Shown in pieces: positions 61,600 to 64,000 of a stretch of DNA of 64,000 nucleotides. The stretch's first letter is position 1; every line of letters starts with the position of its first letter. The notes under the pieces are model-generated. The model ran no database searches and was not told the origin of the DNA. It saw only the letters and a list, made by a program, of their open reading frames with translations. Source of the stretch: Victivallales bacterium. Lineage in GTDB: Bacteria; Verrucomicrobiota; Lentisphaeria; Oligosphaerales; Oligosphaeraceae. Made by a program: the position numbers and the translations under genes. The stretch is from NCBI GenBank assembly GCA_017535315.1, contig JAFXUD010000040.1, positions 41,865 to 105,864 of the forward strand, in the 5' to 3' direction.

Positions 61600-62172
61600 C
61601 TAATCCAACAATCTGTTTCTGGGGAATGTTTTCATTCCGCCATAATCCAGCCCCAATTTGTCGCAGACAGCCTGCCAGCGCGCTGGCATGTCCTCTTCGA
61701 TGATGCAAGGTCTCCAACCCAATTTGAAATAGATGGACAGCGCTGGAATGCGCCAGTCATCGGTGGAAAGTGCAGCAAAAAGATAGCGATTGTCCCGCAG
61801 GCACAGCATGGCTGAAATCACCGCCAGCCGCCCAAGCCCCTTTCCACGGAACTCCTCCGAGGCCATCACCCAGCCAAGGGTCCCTATTGCGCAGCGTTGG
61901 GGATAGTCCGTCGTTTCAGCGGAGGCGCTGGCCACCAGCCGCCCGCTGGCCAGATGCTCCACCACACGCACGCCATTGGGGCATGCTTTTACGCAAAGTG
62001 CCTCAAGCCTCTCGGGCGTCCATTCAGAGAAGCCGCTCTCTAGACGCAGCTTCAAGTACTTCTCAATGTCCGTTTCAAGAGAAAGAGGTCTCAGGACAAA
62101 ACCATCGGGGACAGTTGGAAGCTGCGGCCTTGGATTTGCAACCGCGTCATAGATCATCTTCAACTGAGTCAT
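61600..62172 (-). CDS. GNAT-family N-acetyltransferase
   Basis: 190 residues starting at ATG 62172, overlapping the stop of the DapF-like gene by four bases. The acetyl-CoA binding motif is GTLGWVMASEEFRGKGLGRLAVISAMLCL (R-G-K-G-L-G pyrophosphate loop). LSTDDWRIPALSIYFKLGWRP is the C-terminal motif B. SGFSEWTPERLEAL matches the N-terminal strand of mycothiol/amino-acid-type acetyltransferases. It transfers an acetyl group to an amine of unknown identity in the cytoplasm. Translational coupling to the DapF-like gene suggests that the two act on the same metabolite. Confidence 0.88.
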   Translation of the reverse strand: MTQLKMIYDAVANPRPQLPTVPDGFVLRPLSLETDIEKYLKLRLESGFSEWTPERLEALCVKACPNGVRVVEHLASGRLVASASAETTDYPQRCAIGTLGWVMASEEFRGKGLGRLAVISAMLCLRDNRYLFAALSTDDWRIPALSIYFKLGWRPCIIEEDMPARWQAVCDKLGLDYGGMKTFPRNRLLD

Positions 62173-63071
62173 TGCAAAGCCTCCCCTAGCCATTCCAATT
62201 CATAGACGACCCGCACGGGTCCCGTCTGCACGATGTTCCAGTTGTCGTCAATCTCCACCTTCAGCACGCCGCCAGGAGCATGAACAGCAATGGGAGAATC
62301 GCAGAAGCCAAGACGTTTGGCGACAGCCGCCGCCGCGCTGGAACTGCTGCCAGAGGCCAGCGTGTACCCTGCCCCACGTTCCCAGATGCTGATGAAGATG
62401 TCGTGCCGACCCAGAACCTTGAGGAACTGCACATTCGTGCGGTTCGGGAAAAGGGGCGCAGTCTCCAAGTGGGGGCCGTAACGTCGCACCACCAGCTCGG
62501 GATTCGCCTCATCCACCTCCTTGTCCAACACGATGCAGTGGGGATTGCCAACCGTCGCGCAGCAGACCGTAAAGTCATCGTCACCAACTGTCACCTTGCA
62601 GGTTTTGTCTTCCGCCTTCTGGAATGGGAAGTCAGGGCTGGTGAAGCGCACTCCCCCCATATCGACCCTTATGCCGTCCTGCGGGTCCAGCACCGTCGCC
62701 GTGACTTTTCCGCCTAATGTTAGCATGGAGAAAGGCTCATTCAGGCGTGCCAGTCCGCAGTCGTAAAGATAGCGTGTGAAGATGCGCAGGCCATTGCCGC
62801 TCTTCTCAGCCTCTGAACCATCGGGATTCAGGATACGCAAAGCGCAGAGACAGCCAGCTGCCTCGTCCGCCGATACTCCGCTCTTGGCTCGTATATCCTC
62901 GAAATCAGGTGAGCCAGGCAAAAACGGTCCCGTCAGAATGCCGTCCGACCCCGCGCCATAGTGTGCCGAACAGACCAACTGAATGGCAGCTTCCGACAAC
63001 GCCCCTTTCAGTTCGCTGGCATGGATGATGAGGTAGTCATTCCCCAGGCCATGGTATTTCTTCATTCTCAT
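62169..63071 (-). CDS. Diaminopimelate-epimerase-like protein with both catalytic Cys replaced by Ser
   Basis: 300 residues from ATG 63071 (MRMKKYHGLGNDY; GGGGGTT upstream). The DapF fold is clear: GLGNDYLI, YGAGSDGI, RILNPDGSEAEKSGNGLR, WERGAGYTLASGSSSSAAAA. In true DapF the first conserved motif has Cys in E-x-C-G-N-G, and the second Cys in A-C-G-T/S-G. Here they are Ser91 and Ser240. The protein is about 25 residues longer than E. coli DapF, with an insert before the first active-site motif (about residues 50-75). It may be a non-canonical epimerase, a dehydratase-like relative or a binding protein. It is first in the run with a GNAT gene. Confidence 0.8.
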   Translation of the reverse strand: MRMKKYHGLGNDYLIIHASELKGALSEAAIQLVCSAHYGAGSDGILTGPFLPGSPDFEDIRAKSGVSADEAAGCLCALRILNPDGSEAEKSGNGLRIFTRYLYDCGLARLNEPFSMLTLGGKVTATVLDPQDGIRVDMGGVRFTSPDFPFQKAEDKTCKVTVGDDDFTVCCATVGNPHCIVLDKEVDEANPELVVRRYGPHLETAPLFPNRTNVQFLKVLGRHDIFISIWERGAGYTLASGSSSSAAAAVAKRLGFCDSPIAVHAPGGVLKVEIDDNWNIVQTGPVRVVYELEWLGEALQ

Positions 63072-63327
63072 GCGATAACCCCCAGAACAAAAACACATTC
63101 GAAACTTCCTTCCTCATAGCTGTTGCATATCCACCGCAACCTACAGAATATCATCGTAGCATGGTATCTCGCAATACCCCCTCTAGTAATATAATCATTT
63201 TGCCCTATTGTGCCAATTCTTTTCAGAGGTAATTTCAAAATGATGGCAATAAAGTTGATTTCTTTCATGAAATCAATAAATTAAAAATAATGGTAGTATT
63301 AGCGATGCACGAAACGACGTTCTCATA

Positions 63328-63972
63328 ATGAAAACCACAAATCAACCATCGAATAACTCAACGCTCAAGAAGATTCTCATCATCTGCGGGATTATCGTAG
63401 GTGTCATCATCCTTCTCGTGGCAAGTGTCCTGCTTTACTCCACTCATGCCATTCGGAAGTTCAAGAAGGAATACACGGAGGACAAGCCCGTGGAAATACA
63501 GCACGAACCCATCACAAAAAAACAGCAGACACAGCTCACCGCCAAATACAACACCGTCAAGGAGGTGCTTAAGACCCACAAAAAGACGGAAATCCAGTTC
63601 ACAAGCGAAGAGTTCTCCCACTTGATGGCATATTCGCCAGAGACAAAGGGAATCGCCAGCAAATCGAGATTCTGGCTGGAAGGCGACAAGATAAAGGCAG
63701 AGCTTTCCATCCCGCTTAATTCCGTCCCCAAAATGCAGGGACGCTACCTCAACGGCATTTTCACTTTCAGCGCAATCATGCAGGATGGAAGAATGCGCCT
63801 TCATGTTGATGAAGGGCTGGCTAGGGGACGCCCCATCAGCCAAACCTACCTGAACTTGCTCAATTCACAAAACTTGGAGGGCCTGCTCTCGCAGCATTCA
63901 GGCACCAACTGGAGCGAGTTCATCGAAAACCTGGAAATAAATGATGGCAAGTTGACCATCAAAACACGCTAG
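63328..63972 (+). CDS. Single-pass membrane protein of unknown function
   Basis: 214 residues. A short polar N-terminus is followed by one membrane helix (ILIICGIIVGVIILLVASVLL, about residues 16-36), then a charged linker (KKEYTEDKPVEIQHEPITKKQQTQ). The remaining about 140 residues look like a mixed alpha/beta extracytoplasmic domain (IQFTSEEFSHLMAYSPE, MQGRYLNGIFTFSAIM, NLEINDGKLTIKT). No family is recognised. It has no close same-strand neighbour in the window. Its stop is two bases before the heptanucleotide repeat at the right edge. Confidence 0.7.
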   Translation: MKTTNQPSNNSTLKKILIICGIIVGVIILLVASVLLYSTHAIRKFKKEYTEDKPVEIQHEPITKKQQTQLTAKYNTVKEVLKTHKKTEIQFTSEEFSHLMAYSPETKGIASKSRFWLEGDKIKAELSIPLNSVPKMQGRYLNGIFTFSAIMQDGRMRLHVDEGLARGRPISQTYLNLLNSQNLEGLLSQHSGTNWSEFIENLEINDGKLTIKTR

Positions 63973-63973
63973 T

Positions 63974-64000
63974 GGTTAGGGGTTAGGGGTTAGGGGTTAG
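63974..64000. repeat. Heptanucleotide tandem repeat GGTTAGG at right edge
   Basis: Three exact GGTTAGG units plus GGTTAG, running off the window. It starts immediately after the stop codon of the preceding gene. It resembles a telomere unit by chance but here is an intergenic bacterial heptamer repeat like that at 1390. Confidence 0.8.

Noticed and set aside
63974..64000. Telomere of a linear replicon
   Set aside because: The unit resembles a telomere repeat but is a short intergenic heptamer array cut by the window edge, with normal genes around it.
1..64000. tRNA, rRNA or known riboswitch
   Set aside because: I saw no cloverleaf, rRNA core sequence or recognisable riboswitch aptamer by reading; a covariance-model search would be needed to exclude short RNAs.

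Overview
The window is bacterial and dense in genes, with little intergenic DNA. It most resembles Lentisphaerota (Victivallales-type, gut or other polysaccharide-rich habitat) or a close PVC relative. The evidence is four single pseudopilin-like genes with an [13 protein letters not shown] leader and a C-terminal H-X9-DG motif, many large secreted glycan-active proteins without SusC/SusD pairs, creatininase-like, Gfo/Idh/MocA and CapA-like genes, and a large DUF6785-like membrane protein. This placement is inferred from gene content; there is no rRNA or tRNA gene to anchor it.

Layout. 1-1276 is a BatA/von Willebrand protein cut by the left edge. 1576-5435 holds a metallo-beta-lactamase-fold hydrolase, a beta-propeller glycosidase-like protein, a 3-methyladenine DNA glycosylase and a PIG-L-type deacetylase. 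5567-7452 holds two divergent paralogous pseudopilins. 7510-12445 is a FHA-MoxR ATPase / DUF58 / transglutaminase operon. 12835-21155 holds an aminotransferase, a third pseudopilin, a heparinase II/III-like lyase and a large secreted protein. 21444-28240 holds a Ser/Thr kinase fused to a formylglycine-generating-enzyme-like domain, a CFI-box protein, an AT-rich lipoprotein, a collapsed AAA-ATPase-like gene and an ECF sigma factor. 28274-28937 is a graveyard of three spliced gene fragments. 30000-35086 is a four-gene glycan operon. 35213-41941 is a permease / TerB-domain protein / BrxD-like ATPase / Lhr-like helicase operon, the best candidate for an under-described DNA-processing or defence system. 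42123-45997 holds an amidohydrolase, an EamA transporter, a HEPN-MNT toxin-antitoxin pair and a fourth pseudopilin. 46223-52364 holds creatininase-like, histidine phosphatase and glycosidase-like genes, small unknown genes and a deoxyinosine/uracil-type DNA glycosylase. 52404-63071 is a long minus-strand run: giant glycosidase-like protein, oxidoreductase, CapA-like protein, DUF6785-like membrane protein, lipoprotein, inositol-phosphatase-like enzyme, GNAT acetyltransferase, and a DapF homologue in which both catalytic cysteines are serine.

Non-coding features. A roughly 190-200 bp palindromic MITE-like element occurs three times (12484, 50592, 57949), each within about 40 bp of a start codon; two copies share terminal inverted repeats and the third has the same core with different ones. 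There are phased heptanucleotide tandem repeats (1390-1438 and at the right edge), a G-rich hairpin repeat beside two pseudopilin genes, a 121 bp inverted-repeat element at 24571, and a 36 bp tandem repeat coding 12 residues inside the TerB gene.

How the genes fit together. Most of the window serves extracellular glycan breakdown and uptake, with surface or envelope proteins (pseudopilins, MoxR/DUF58/transglutaminase, BatA) and regulators (kinase, ECF sigma). Interleaved are mobile or defence-related islands: TerB-ATPase-helicase, HEPN-MNT and the AAA-ATPase-like remnant.
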